A stretch of 64,000 bases of DNA. It comes from CAVQRB01 sp963715055 (GTDB lineage Bacteria; Pseudomonadota; Alphaproteobacteria; Rhodobacterales; Rhodobacteraceae). The stretch lies in NCBI GenBank assembly GCA_963715055.1, contig CAVQRB010000017.1, forward strand, positions 124,001 to 188,000, read 5' to 3'. The translations under genes and the position numbers were made by a program. The number at the start of each line of letters is the position of its first letter. The first letter of the stretch is position 1. The notes below the pieces were generated by a model that had not been told where the DNA came from, searched no databases, and was given only the letters and a program-made list of their open reading frames with translations. Positions 1-6,938 of the stretch are shown here, piece after piece.

Positions 1-271
1 CCACCGCCTCGGTCAGCTCCGCGTTGAGCCCGAGTGCGCCCGATATGGTGCGCGCCACCTGCGCCACTTCGATCGAATGAGTGAGCCGCGTGCGGAAATA
101 GTCGCCTTCATGCTCTATGAAGACCTGCGTCTTGTGCTTGAGGCGCCGGAAGGCGCTCGCATGGATGATCCTGTCCCGGTCGCGCTGAAAGCATGACCGG
201 AAGGTGCTTTCCTCCTCCTGCACGCGCCGTCCCCGGGTACGCGCAGGATCGGAGGCATAGGGGGCCTTCAT
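1..271 (-). CDS. dgt: Deoxyguanosinetriphosphate triphosphohydrolase, N-terminal part (truncated by window edge)
   Basis: Translating the minus strand from the ATG at 271 gives about 90 residues before the left edge. They contain FRRLKHKTQVF and YFRTRLTHSIEVAQVAR, the conserved N-terminal blocks of HD-superfamily dNTP triphosphohydrolases; the His of LTHS is the first HD-domain metal ligand in this family. The enzyme hydrolyses dGTP (often several dNTPs) to the nucleoside and triphosphate, helping to set dNTP pools in the cytosol. The start is supported by an AAGGACC stretch upstream and by the conserved KAPYASDP-type N-terminus. It is divergent from erpA; about 80 bp between them must hold both promoters. 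The C-terminal three quarters lie outside the window. Confidence 0.9.
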   Translation of the reverse strand, partial: MKAPYASDPARTRGRRVQEEESTFRSCFQRDRDRIIHASAFRRLKHKTQVFIEHEGDYFRTRLTHSIEVAQVARTISGALGLNAELTEAV

Positions 272-354
272 ATGTGGGTGGTCCTTGTCGCCTGTCCTTG
301 GGCTTTCTATATTGCAGCTAAGCGATTAAAGAAACCGTTTGCCGGAGCCCGCCC

Positions 355-678
355 ATGCAACTACCGCCAAAAGTGACGTCCCGCGCCTTCGAGCGGCTGG
401 CAGAAATCGGTGCTGCCGGCGATGGCAAGGCGCTGCGCATTGCCGTCGAAGGCGGCGGCTGTTCCGGATTCCAGTACGACATCGCGCTGGACGAGCCTCG
501 CCCCGACGATCTGATCCTCGAAGGCAGCGGCCAAAAGGTGGTCGTGGATCAGGTCTCCCTGCCCTTTTTGTCGAATGCCGTGATAGATTTCAGCGAGGAG
601 CTGATAGGTGCCCGCTTCGTCATCAACAATCCGAACGCCAGCAGTTCCTGTGGCTGCGGCACGTCCTTTTCGATGTAG
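355..678 (+). CDS. erpA: Iron-sulfur cluster insertion protein (A-type carrier)
   Basis: 107 residues, the usual length for the HesB/IscA/ErpA family. The three cluster-ligating cysteines are visible: C36 in GGGCSGF and C99/C101 in the C-terminal CGCG. A-type carriers receive Fe-S clusters from the SUF or ISC scaffold and pass them to apo-proteins in the cytosol. ErpA is the best name given the single-copy setting next to dgt, but IscA/SufA-type assignment cannot be excluded without a tree. The stop codon lies 9 bp from the stop of the convergent gene on the minus strand, with no clear terminator between them. Confidence 0.88.
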   Translation: MQLPPKVTSRAFERLAEIGAAGDGKALRIAVEGGGCSGFQYDIALDEPRPDDLILEGSGQKVVVDQVSLPFLSNAVIDFSEELIGARFVINNPNASSSCGCGTSFSM

Positions 679-687
679 GCGGGCCAC

Positions 688-1740
688 TCAGGCGTCAGCT
701 CGCGCGAAACCTTCGAAGAAGGCCCCGAAGTGCGGCGTGGAGAGCGCTGCATCCTGCAGGATGTGATCGGCCTCCGGATCGAGCACCCCGGACAGCGCAG
801 GTTGCATTGCATCCCAGTCCCGCCGACGGGATCGACCGAGATGAAATAGATATTCGGAGATGGCGCGCAACGGACCACGGCGTGCGCCATGACGGATGAT
901 CTCGAGACTGCCTTCGGGCGGTGTGCCCGGAAAGCATGTGCCGCCGACGTGATGCGCCCACCAGCTCGTGACCAGATACTCGTGGTAGGCATCGGCAAGC
1001 GGCGACCCTGATCCCGGCCTGAGGACAAAACCGGCGGCCTGCTGCGACAGCCAGTCCTCCCAGATCACGCTTGGGGTCTGTCCGGCAAAGCGCTGCGCCA
1101 CGCATACTTCCGCCAGAAGATCGATATCCTGATCGAGATAGGCAAGCAGCCCGGCGTATTCGAGGCTGGTCAACGCCTCTTCCGGCAGCTCCGGCACCTC
1201 GGCCCCGTAGTTGGACAGATAGAAGACGATATGCGTCAATTCATATGCCGCCTTCTTGTTCGGCACGGCAAATGTCGCAGGCTGCGCAATGAAACGGTGC
1301 AGGCGGGCGACAAGGTCCGCCTCCGGACCGTCATGACCGCGTTGCGCCAGCAGACGCCGGGCTTCGGCCCGCTGCAGGTCGGAAAGCTCCGCTTCGCTCA
1401 ACTGCATCTTTGCGACGCGCGCGCAGAGCCGTTCGCCGGTATCGCCCGGCATTCCGAGGCTTTCGAGATCGAGACAGATCGACAGCAGGAAACGGTAGTA
1501 CTGGGGGAAGAACTGCAACCGCTCCTCCAGCCCGTCATAGACTTGGGCATAAGGTGCCAAGGCATCTTCGGGCAATCTGGCTTCGGTCGTAGCCATGATG
1601 TTGAGAACTTCGGCGTTCTCCTTCAGCCAGAACACATCCTCCCGCCCGCGACGGTGGCAGGCAAAGCTTTCAAGCAGCATGGCCTGCCTCTGCGCGAGGC
1701 TGGGCCGGCGTGGCACGCCTATGGAGACGATATTGGACAT
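688..1740 (-). CDS. Uncharacterised Rhodobacterales protein, partner of the FTTSM-repeat gene (DUF6902-like)
   Basis: 350 codons from an ATG at 1740 preceded by AAAGGAAAA; a longer open frame reaches 1827 but lacks a better ribosome site. No signal peptide or membrane segment is visible, so it is probably cytosolic. The N-terminal half is helical and rich in aromatic residues (FPQYYRFLLSICLDLE, residues about 84-99); the C-terminal half has WWAHHVGGTCFPG and ends in acidic and aromatic residues. From memory it resembles a Rhodobacterales-restricted family of unknown function (I believe DUF6902); I cannot verify this. It lies 83 bp downstream of the repeat gene on the same strand with a hairpin between them, so the two probably share a transcript and function. 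No enzymatic motif is recognised. Confidence 0.72.
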   Translation of the reverse strand: MSNIVSIGVPRRPSLAQRQAMLLESFACHRRGREDVFWLKENAEVLNIMATTEARLPEDALAPYAQVYDGLEERLQFFPQYYRFLLSICLDLESLGMPGDTGERLCARVAKMQLSEAELSDLQRAEARRLLAQRGHDGPEADLVARLHRFIAQPATFAVPNKKAAYELTHIVFYLSNYGAEVPELPEEALTSLEYAGLLAYLDQDIDLLAEVCVAQRFAGQTPSVIWEDWLSQQAAGFVLRPGSGSPLADAYHEYLVTSWWAHHVGGTCFPGTPPEGSLEIIRHGARRGPLRAISEYLFHLGRSRRRDWDAMQPALSGVLDPEADHILQDAALSTPHFGAFFEGFARADA

Positions 1741-1789
1741 GGGGTTTTCCTTTCGTCCTCGAGGGTCATGCCACGCAGGCTCTTTCTTC

Positions 1790-1815
1790 GGGCGGGAGGG
1801 TTGCGCCTCCCACCC
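1790..1815 (-). terminator. Intercistronic hairpin between the FTTSM-repeat gene and its partner
   Basis: On the transcribed (minus) strand GGGTGGGAGG and CCTCCCGCCC pair over 10 bp (one U-G wobble) around a six-base loop. No U-run follows, so it is not a classical intrinsic terminator. It could attenuate read-through or protect the upstream mRNA, giving more of the small first product than of the second. It starts 9 bp after the stop codon of the repeat gene. Confidence 0.55.
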
Positions 1816-1823
1816 GGAGACAC

Positions 1824-2105
1824 TCACATACTGGTGGTAAAGAGACCGGTGGCCTCGCCGCCGAGTGCATCGCGCCCTGACACCATGCTTGTCGTGAACT
1901 GGCCGGTCTCCACGCCGGTCAATGCACTGGCTTCAGGCGCCATCGATGTCGTGAAGAGACCAGAGGCATCGCCACACAGCATGTCATGTCCCGCAGGACC
2001 CATGGATGTGGTGAAAAGCTCGGCGCCATGGCCGCGGAACATATCCGCAGCGCCACCGAATTCCTCTTCGAAACAATCGCTTGCACGCAGGGTATTGGTC
2101 TTCAT
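1824..2105 (-). CDS. Small protein with four FTTSM repeats (DUF6749-like)
   Basis: 93 residues from the ATG at 2105, with AAAAGGG upstream. After a 30-residue leader containing an acidic stretch (CFEEEFGGA, residues 11-19), the pentapeptide FTTSM occurs at residues 31-35, 51-55, 70-74 and 89-93, spacing 20, 19 and 19; the last repeat is the exact C-terminus. The linkers are similar to each other (consensus about DALxGExxGLFTTSM). There is no hydrophobic segment and no folded domain that I recognise. The layout, a leader followed by near-identical units, is what one expects of a multi-core peptide precursor or of a protein presenting repeated short binding motifs; which of these applies is not known. 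I believe a Rhodobacterales DUF (DUF6749) describes such proteins. It is first in a probable two-gene transcript, downstream of a CtrA-type site. Confidence 0.75.
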   Translation of the reverse strand: MKTNTLRASDCFEEEFGGAADMFRGHGAELFTTSMGPAGHDMLCGDASGLFTTSMAPEASALTGVETGQFTTSMVSGRDALGGEATGLFTTSM

Positions 2106-2181
2106 GTCTTATCCCTTTTCTATGAAGTTTCCACGCTTCTACGGTTGCTCGCTTAACTAGAATTTCCAAGAATTTTTCGCG

Positions 2182-2196
2182 TTAAGAATGCGTTAA
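2182..2196 (-). promoter_or_regulatory. CtrA-type full binding site upstream of the FTTSM-repeat gene
   Basis: TTAA-GAATGCG-TTAA on the plus strand, followed by C; the minus strand also reads TTAA-CGCATTC-TTAAC. This matches the alphaproteobacterial CtrA consensus TTAA-N7-TTAAC. It lies 77-91 nt upstream of the ATG at 2105, a distance compatible with CtrA binding near a -35 region and a leader of about 50 nt. The motif match is seen; binding is inferred. Confidence 0.6.
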
Positions 2197-2203
2197 CCAT
2201 CGG

Positions 2204-2212
2204 TTATCCACA
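2204..2212 (+). promoter_or_regulatory. DnaA box 1
   Basis: A perfect TTATCCACA, the strong DnaA consensus, 8 bp from the CtrA-type site. Adjacent CtrA and DnaA sites are known from cell-cycle-controlled regions of alphaproteobacteria. Confidence 0.6.
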
Positions 2213-2279
2213 AGAGTTCCGGCGCCCAACAGCAGGTCGCACAAATATTCCCGGGGCGGTAATCTTGGTTAAAAAAATT

Positions 2280-2288
2280 TTATCCACA
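2280..2288 (+). promoter_or_regulatory. DnaA box 2
   Basis: A second perfect TTATCCACA in the same orientation, 76 bp from the first and directly preceded by an A/T-only stretch (TTAAAAAAATTT). Two perfect nonamers this close are not expected by chance in high-G+C DNA. Confidence 0.6.
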
Positions 2289-2306
2289 GGTTGCAAAAGA
2301 TTGAAA

Positions 2307-2336
2307 ATTAACGAATTCGGCCCGAAATTCGTTAAT
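2307..2336. repeat. Near-perfect inverted repeat upstream of xthA
   Basis: ATTAACGAATTCGG pairs with CCGAAATTCGTTAAT with a single bulged A and almost no loop. No T-run follows, so it is more likely an operator or cruciform than a terminator. It lies about 115 bp upstream of the xthA start. Confidence 0.6.
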
Positions 2337-2449
2337 GGTTAACGAGAATCACTTTCACGAAATTTCCTGGAAAACCGAAAATCGGGCTGTCCGCTTGCCC
2401 TGCCGCGCGGCTTGGGCGATAGCTTGCGCAGGGTTCAGGGAGACTTCAG

Positions 2450-3232
2450 ATGAAAATCGCGACCTTCAACATCAACGGCATCAAGGCCAGGATCGAGGCC
2501 TTGCCCGAATGGCTTTCCGAGGCGCGCCCGGATGTGGCCCTGTTGCAGGAGATCAAATCAGTCGACGAGGCCTTCCCGCGGGAGATCTTCGAGGAGATGG
2601 GTTATGCGGTCGAAACCCATGGTCAGAAAAGCTTCAACGGCGTGGCGATCCTCTCCCGCCTGCCGCTCGAGGACATCGAACGCGGCTTGCCCGGCGATGA
2701 GACCGACGACCAGGCCCGCTACATCGAGGCCACCGTCGTCGGCGAACGCGATGCCCTGCGGCTTTGCGGGCTCTATCTGCCAAACGGCAACCCCGCGCCC
2801 GGCCCGAAGTTCGACTACAAGCTGGCCTGGATGGAGCGTTTGCGGACGCGCGCCAATGATCTTCTGGCGCAGGAAATCCCCTTCGTGATGGCGGGTGACT
2901 ACAACATCATCCCGCAGGCGGAGGATGCGGCGCAGCCCGACAGTTGGCGCGAGGATGCGCTCTTCCGGCTCGAAAGCCGCGGCGCCTTTCGCAGGCTGAT
3001 GAACCTCGGGCTGACCGATGCCTTCCGCAGCCGCCATCCCGAACCCGGCCACTACAGCTTCTGGGACTATCAGGCCGGTGCCTGGAACCGCAACAACGGG
3101 ATCCGCATCGATCACCTGCTGCTTAGCCCACGCGCCGCCGACATGCTGACCGACGCCGGGATCGACAAGGAAATCCGCGGGCGCGAGAAGCCGTCGGACC
3201 ATGTTCCTGTCTGGATAGAGATCGACGTCTGA
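2450..3232 (+). CDS. xthA: Exodeoxyribonuclease III / AP endonuclease
   Basis: 260 residues, the normal length for the exonuclease III family of the endonuclease/exonuclease/phosphatase fold. The active-site signatures are in order: N7 in ATFNING, E34 in LLQEIK, GDYN near residue 148, the IRIDHLL block, and the catalytic D250-H251 pair in KPSDHVP. The enzyme cuts 5' of abasic sites in base excision repair and degrades duplex DNA 3' to 5'. The start is chosen for the conserved MKIATFNING N-terminus and the GGGAGAC ribosome site. It is probably transcribed alone from the A/T-rich region upstream. Confidence 0.95.
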   Translation: MKIATFNINGIKARIEALPEWLSEARPDVALLQEIKSVDEAFPREIFEEMGYAVETHGQKSFNGVAILSRLPLEDIERGLPGDETDDQARYIEATVVGERDALRLCGLYLPNGNPAPGPKFDYKLAWMERLRTRANDLLAQEIPFVMAGDYNIIPQAEDAAQPDSWREDALFRLESRGAFRRLMNLGLTDAFRSRHPEPGHYSFWDYQAGAWNRNNGIRIDHLLLSPRAADMLTDAGIDKEIRGREKPSDHVPVWIEIDV

Positions 3233-3281
3233 AAAAGGCTGCGAGGCGCAGGACAGTCCCGATAAACAGCCTCCTGGAAGT

Positions 3282-3932
3282 TCAGGCGCAGGTCTCGGTC
3301 ACCACGGCGGCAAGCGCCACGCCGATTGCCATATGGGCCGCCTGATCGAGATGAATACCATCGGTCAGATCGGTCGAAGCCACCCCAGAGAGATCTGCAA
3401 AGCCCACCCCGACCCGCTGCGCCACCGTCCGCAAGATCGCAGGCAAGGCCCGCGATTTCTCCGCTCCGCCTTTGAAAATCTCCGCGAAAACGCCGGTCTC
3501 GCTGATCGGAACCGGGGCCACAAGCAGCACCTCGGGCGCTCGCCCGTCCGGCCCGCAGTCGGACTTGCGGATCTCGCCCGCTAGCCGTCCCAGCCCGAGG
3601 GCGATATCCGTCGCGGAGGCGTTGAACCGCGCCTTGAGATCATTGGTGCCAAGCATCACGATCACCAGATCGATGGGGCGATGCGTTTCAAGCAAGGCCG
3701 GCAACACCCGCAATCCGTTCTTGTGGCGGCCTTCCACCGGATCGTCAAAGACCGCCGTCCGACCGGGATGACCTTCGGCGATCACCTCCCAACCGGCGCC
3801 AAGATGCTGCGCCATGACGCTCGGCCACCGCGCGGGCCGCGGCAAGCGGCGACGATCAGCGGGCGTACGCATGGCCAGCGTGCCATGGGTGTTGCTGTCG
3901 CCGAAACACAGGATGGTGCGTGGTGTCGTCAT
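3282..3932 (-). CDS. SGNH/GDSL-family hydrolase (arylesterase-like)
   Basis: 216 residues. Block I FGDSNTHG provides the nucleophile S13, block III is MLGTNDLK, and block V is DGIHLD with the catalytic Asp-His pair. The WPSVMAQHLG and GRTAVFDDP segments are typical of the GDSL arylesterase/acyl-esterase subfamily that acts on small esters or acylated sugars. There is no signal peptide, so it is cytosolic. It converges on xthA with 49 bp between stop codons. The physiological substrate cannot be deduced. Confidence 0.85.
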   Translation of the reverse strand: MTTPRTILCFGDSNTHGTLAMRTPADRRRLPRPARWPSVMAQHLGAGWEVIAEGHPGRTAVFDDPVEGRHKNGLRVLPALLETHRPIDLVIVMLGTNDLKARFNASATDIALGLGRLAGEIRKSDCGPDGRAPEVLLVAPVPISETGVFAEIFKGGAEKSRALPAILRTVAQRVGVGFADLSGVASTDLTDGIHLDQAAHMAIGVALAAVVTETCA

Positions 3933-4129
3933 CGACTTCTCCCGAATGCGGCGCGGGGCATTGAGGCACGGCCTTCACCGGACCGAGCCCATGACCGGCA
4001 GCCTCAGCTCAGGACGCTAGGCATAGCGACCGAAATTGTCCACGCCCGCGATGCGGTCGCCCGCCCGGCTTGTCTTTGCCGAGCAGACCGCGCTATTGAT
4101 CAAGCGAAACCGGAAAAGGGAGCGCCGTC

Positions 4130-5164
4130 ATGTCACTGAAAACCCGGGTTTGGGACCGTCACGGCAACGGCGGCCTGACATTCACGGAGATCGGCTTCGG
4201 CACGGCGCCGCTCGGCAATCTCTACAAGGCGATTTCGGATGACGCGGCCCGCGCCACGCTCGACGCCGCCTGGGACGGAGGCGTACGCTATTTCGACACC
4301 GCACCGCTTTACGGTCTCGGCCTGTCGGAAACCCGGCTCAACGGCTTCCTGCGTGACAAGCCACGCGACGACTACGTGCTGTCGACCAAGATCGGCCGCC
4401 TCATCCAGCCCTGCGCGCCGGAATTCCGATCGGGTGTCGGCAAGTGGTTCGACGTGCCGCAGCGGCGCGAGCATTTCGACTATACCTACGACGGGGTCAT
4501 GCGCTCCTTCGAGCAATCCTTCGCCCGGCTCGGTGTCGACCGGGTCGATATCCTTTACGTACACGACCTGTGCATATTCACCCATGGCACCAAGGAAGCC
4601 TCCGACCGGCGGATCGACGAGTTCTTCGGCGGACGCGGCTATGACGCGATGATCAGCCTGCGTGATCAGGGCTTGATCAAGGCGATCGGCGGCGGCGTCA
4701 ACGAATGGGAAGTCTGCCAAACGCTCGCCGAACGCGGCGATTTCGACCTCTTCCTGCTGGCCGGGCGCTACACGCTGCTGGAGCAGGAGGCGCTGAGCAG
4801 TTTCCTGCCGCTTTGCGAGGCCCGCGGGATCGGGATCGTGACAGGCGGTCCCTACAATTCAGGCATTCTGGCCACGGGCGCGCGCCCCGGTGCCTTCTAC
4901 AATTACGACCCGGCGCCGCAGCACATTCTGGATCGGGTCTCGGCAATCGAGGCTGTCTGCAAGGATCACGGCGTGCGGCTTGTGGATGCCGCCTTCCAGT
5001 TCCCGCTGCTCCACCCCGCCCATGTCTGCGTCATTCCGGGCGGTCAGAATGTCTCCGAAATGGAGGCAAACCTTAAAGCGGCCGAGGCCCGCGTTCCGGC
5101 CGCGCTCTGGACCGATCTCAAGGTCAAGGGGCTGATGCGCGAGGACGCACCAACTGGCGGTTGA
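4130..5164 (+). CDS. Aldo/keto reductase, sugar or pyridoxal dehydrogenase-like
   Basis: 344 residues with the aldo/keto reductase tetrad: D56 and Y61 in FDTAPLYG, K87 in LSTKIG and H145 in LYVHDL. The long insert after the Lys (about residues 90-120) and the IGGGVNEW block resemble D-threo-aldose 1-dehydrogenase, L-fucose dehydrogenase and pyridoxal 4-dehydrogenase rather than the small AKRs. It would oxidise or reduce a sugar or aldehyde using NAD(P). AAAAGGGAG precedes the ATG. It appears monocistronic, and the exact substrate is unknown. Confidence 0.85.
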   Translation: MSLKTRVWDRHGNGGLTFTEIGFGTAPLGNLYKAISDDAARATLDAAWDGGVRYFDTAPLYGLGLSETRLNGFLRDKPRDDYVLSTKIGRLIQPCAPEFRSGVGKWFDVPQRREHFDYTYDGVMRSFEQSFARLGVDRVDILYVHDLCIFTHGTKEASDRRIDEFFGGRGYDAMISLRDQGLIKAIGGGVNEWEVCQTLAERGDFDLFLLAGRYTLLEQEALSSFLPLCEARGIGIVTGGPYNSGILATGARPGAFYNYDPAPQHILDRVSAIEAVCKDHGVRLVDAAFQFPLLHPAHVCVIPGGQNVSEMEANLKAAEARVPAALWTDLKVKGLMREDAPTGG

Positions 5165-5263
5165 ACCCGACTACAAGGAAATCTCCGGAACCTTGGTGGT
5201 GGGAACAAGGGCAAAGTTCTCGCTATAGCGACTTCCGGCACCGGGACTTTTTGGAGTCCAGAC

Positions 5264-5860
5264 TCAGGGCTGCAACTCGGCATCCCAGTATAGGAAATCC
5301 ATCCAGCTTTCGTGCAGATATCCGGGCGGGAACTTGCGTCCCATATTGCGCAACTCCTCAGCGCCGGGCTGGCGCGGCGGCTTGCGTAGATTCATGCCCG
5401 TGCGGTGCAGCGGCTTGGCGCCCTTGCGCAGATTGCAGGGGCTGCAGGCTGCCACGACGTTCTGCCAACTTGTCACCCCGCCCGAGGCGCGCGGCACCAC
5501 ATGATCGAAGGTCAATTCGCCCCTTGCGCCGCAATACTGACAGCAGAATTCGTCACGCAGAAATAAATTAAAGCGCGTGAAGGCCACGCGCTTTTGGGGT
5601 TTTACGTAGTCTTTCAGAACGACGACGGAGGGAATTCTGATTTCGGTGCTGGGGCTTCGCACCACCTCGTCATATTCGGCCACGATGTCCACCCGGTCGA
5701 GCCAGGCCGCCTTGACCGCCTCCTGCCAGGGCCAAAGCGACAGCGGGTAGTAACTCAGGGGCCTGTAATCCGCATTCAGCACAAGCGCCGGCCTGTGCCG
5801 CAGGCTTGCCGGGTTATGCGTAAATTCCGTTCTGAAATCACCGTCCATTGTCTGCAACAT
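5264..5860 (-). CDS. HNH endonuclease-domain protein
   Basis: 198 residues. A zinc-binding HNH (McrA-like) domain is visible at residues 106-145: CQYCG (C107, C110), LTFDHVVPRA with the catalytic H120, and CSPCN (C139, C142). The N-terminal part (ALVLNADYRPLSYYPL) is the conserved alpha-proteobacterial extension of this family; its role is unknown, with DNA repair or processing the usual guess. The start may be Met1 (5860) or Met5 (5848); an AGAGG lies too close to Met1 and fits Met5 better. Confidence 0.82.
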   Translation of the reverse strand: MLQTMDGDFRTEFTHNPASLRHRPALVLNADYRPLSYYPLSLWPWQEAVKAAWLDRVDIVAEYDEVVRSPSTEIRIPSVVVLKDYVKPQKRVAFTRFNLFLRDEFCCQYCGARGELTFDHVVPRASGGVTSWQNVVAACSPCNLRKGAKPLHRTGMNLRKPPRQPGAEELRNMGRKFPPGYLHESWMDFLYWDAELQP

Positions 5861-6183
5861 CCTCTACCGTTCCGCGTCCGGTCCGACGAAAACACCTCCG
5901 TCGATGGGTCGACTATATCTCGTGGTTTGCTCCTGACAAGTCGCAAATGACCACAAGATGTCGCAGATCGCATAGGCGGTTTTCATGACGCTGGGATGAC
6001 GGTTATCCACAGGGTGAAAACGGGTCGCTAGGGGGGGTGGTCTGGCCGGGTTACGGCACCTACGGACAACCGTTCGCGTTACCACGAGGTGGCATCCGAT
6101 AATAGTAGATGCCAAGGTCCGCTCTGGAGCGCAGAGTTACCGATGCTGCGCAATGCACGAATGGCCGCATTGCGATACCACAA
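5861..6183. other. 323-bp intergenic region with a third DnaA-box match
   Basis: No credible gene. It contains a perfect TTATCCACA at 6003-6011, about 140 bp upstream of the HNH gene, and an 8-bp inverted repeat CGCAATGC/GCATTGCG (6149-6156/6167-6174) just after the LysE stop codon that could end that transcript, though no T-run follows. Confidence 0.6.
6003..6011 (+). promoter_or_regulatory. DnaA box 3 (isolated)
   Basis: A perfect TTATCCACA in the leader region of the divergent HNH gene. Unlike the pair near 2.2 kb it stands alone with no CtrA site nearby, so chance is a fair explanation. Confidence 0.35.
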
Positions 6184-6816
6184 CTACTGCTGAGGCTGAA
6201 AATCCTTGCTAGCCAGCAGTGCTGCTGCGCCGATCATAAGCGTGCCGCAGACCTTGTTTACACAGCCGAAGGAAAATCGCTTCAGTGCCGTCGCTGCGCG
6301 AACTCCAAGCCATCCCCAAACCAGCAAAATCATTCCATCCACGACCAAATACGTAACACCCAAGATCAGAAGTTGCGGCAGCACCGGGACAGTGGGATCG
6401 ATAAATTGCGGGAACAGTGCACCGAAGAACACTACGGCAAACGGGTTCGCCATTGAGGTCACAAAGCCCTGACGAAACAAGCGAAAAGACTGACCTGACG
6501 TGTTGGCGGAAACGTTATCAGGTTGACCTTTTGAAAGGATTAGCTGAACGCCAATCCAGACCAGATAGGCCACTCCGAGCCATTTGATCCAAATGAATGC
6601 ACTCGCAGAGGTCGCGATGATTGCGGCAAGACCAAAAGCCGCCGCCGTCATTTGCAAGCTGTTCGCGGTCAAATCTCCGGCAATGGTGTAGGCGCTGCGC
6701 TTTAGGCCATGCCTTACGCTATTCGATAAGATGAGAAGCTGACTGGTATCAGGTGGTGTAGCGAAAAACACGGCGACTGCGGCCAAATAGAGCAAATAGG
6801 TTTCCAAGGGCATCAT
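6184..6816 (-). CDS. LysE/RhtB-family amino-acid exporter, compositionally atypical
   Basis: 210 residues with five to six hydrophobic segments and the family's N-terminal ATPPDTSQLLILSNSVRHG block (residues about 19-37), in which the usual PGP is replaced by PPD. RhtB/LysE proteins export amino acids or small amines across the inner membrane. Its codon use (TTG, TTA, ACA, AGT and many A/T third positions) is unlike the neighbouring genes, suggesting recent acquisition. There is a second, native-composition member at 26757. The substrate is unknown. Confidence 0.82.
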   Translation of the reverse strand: MMPLETYLLYLAAVAVFFATPPDTSQLLILSNSVRHGLKRSAYTIAGDLTANSLQMTAAAFGLAAIIATSASAFIWIKWLGVAYLVWIGVQLILSKGQPDNVSANTSGQSFRLFRQGFVTSMANPFAVVFFGALFPQFIDPTVPVLPQLLILGVTYLVVDGMILLVWGWLGVRAATALKRFSFGCVNKVCGTLMIGAAALLASKDFQPQQ

Positions 6817-6938
6817 CGCGTTCCTTCGGTTTCGCTACATCAAGCTAAGGTCTTAAAGGCAATCCGGTCAAACTCTCATGGCTACCCTTCGCATCCAGAT
6901 GCCAGGCGGCAGCTTTGTCCCCATAGCCAACTCGCAGC

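Larger units (their letters stand above)
2106..2449. other. A/T-rich divergent control region between the FTTSM-repeat gene and xthA
   Basis: This 344-bp gap is much richer in A+T than its surroundings. It holds a TTAA-N7-TTAAC site, two perfect TTATCCACA boxes 76 bp apart in the same orientation, the A-run GGTTAAAAAAATTTT just before the second box, and a long near-perfect inverted repeat. It must carry promoters for both flanking genes. No open frame of any quality lies in it. Confidence 0.8.

Noticed and set aside
2106..2449. Chromosomal replication origin
   Set aside because: DnaA and CtrA sites are present, but only two DnaA boxes were found and no dnaA, parAB, hemE, rpsT or similar origin-linked gene is near. 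Treated as a regulatory region; GC-skew or marker-frequency analysis would decide.
5161..5571. Plus-strand frame overlapping the HNH gene
   Set aside because: Antisense to a gene with intact zinc and catalytic residues; Arg/Cys-rich artefact.
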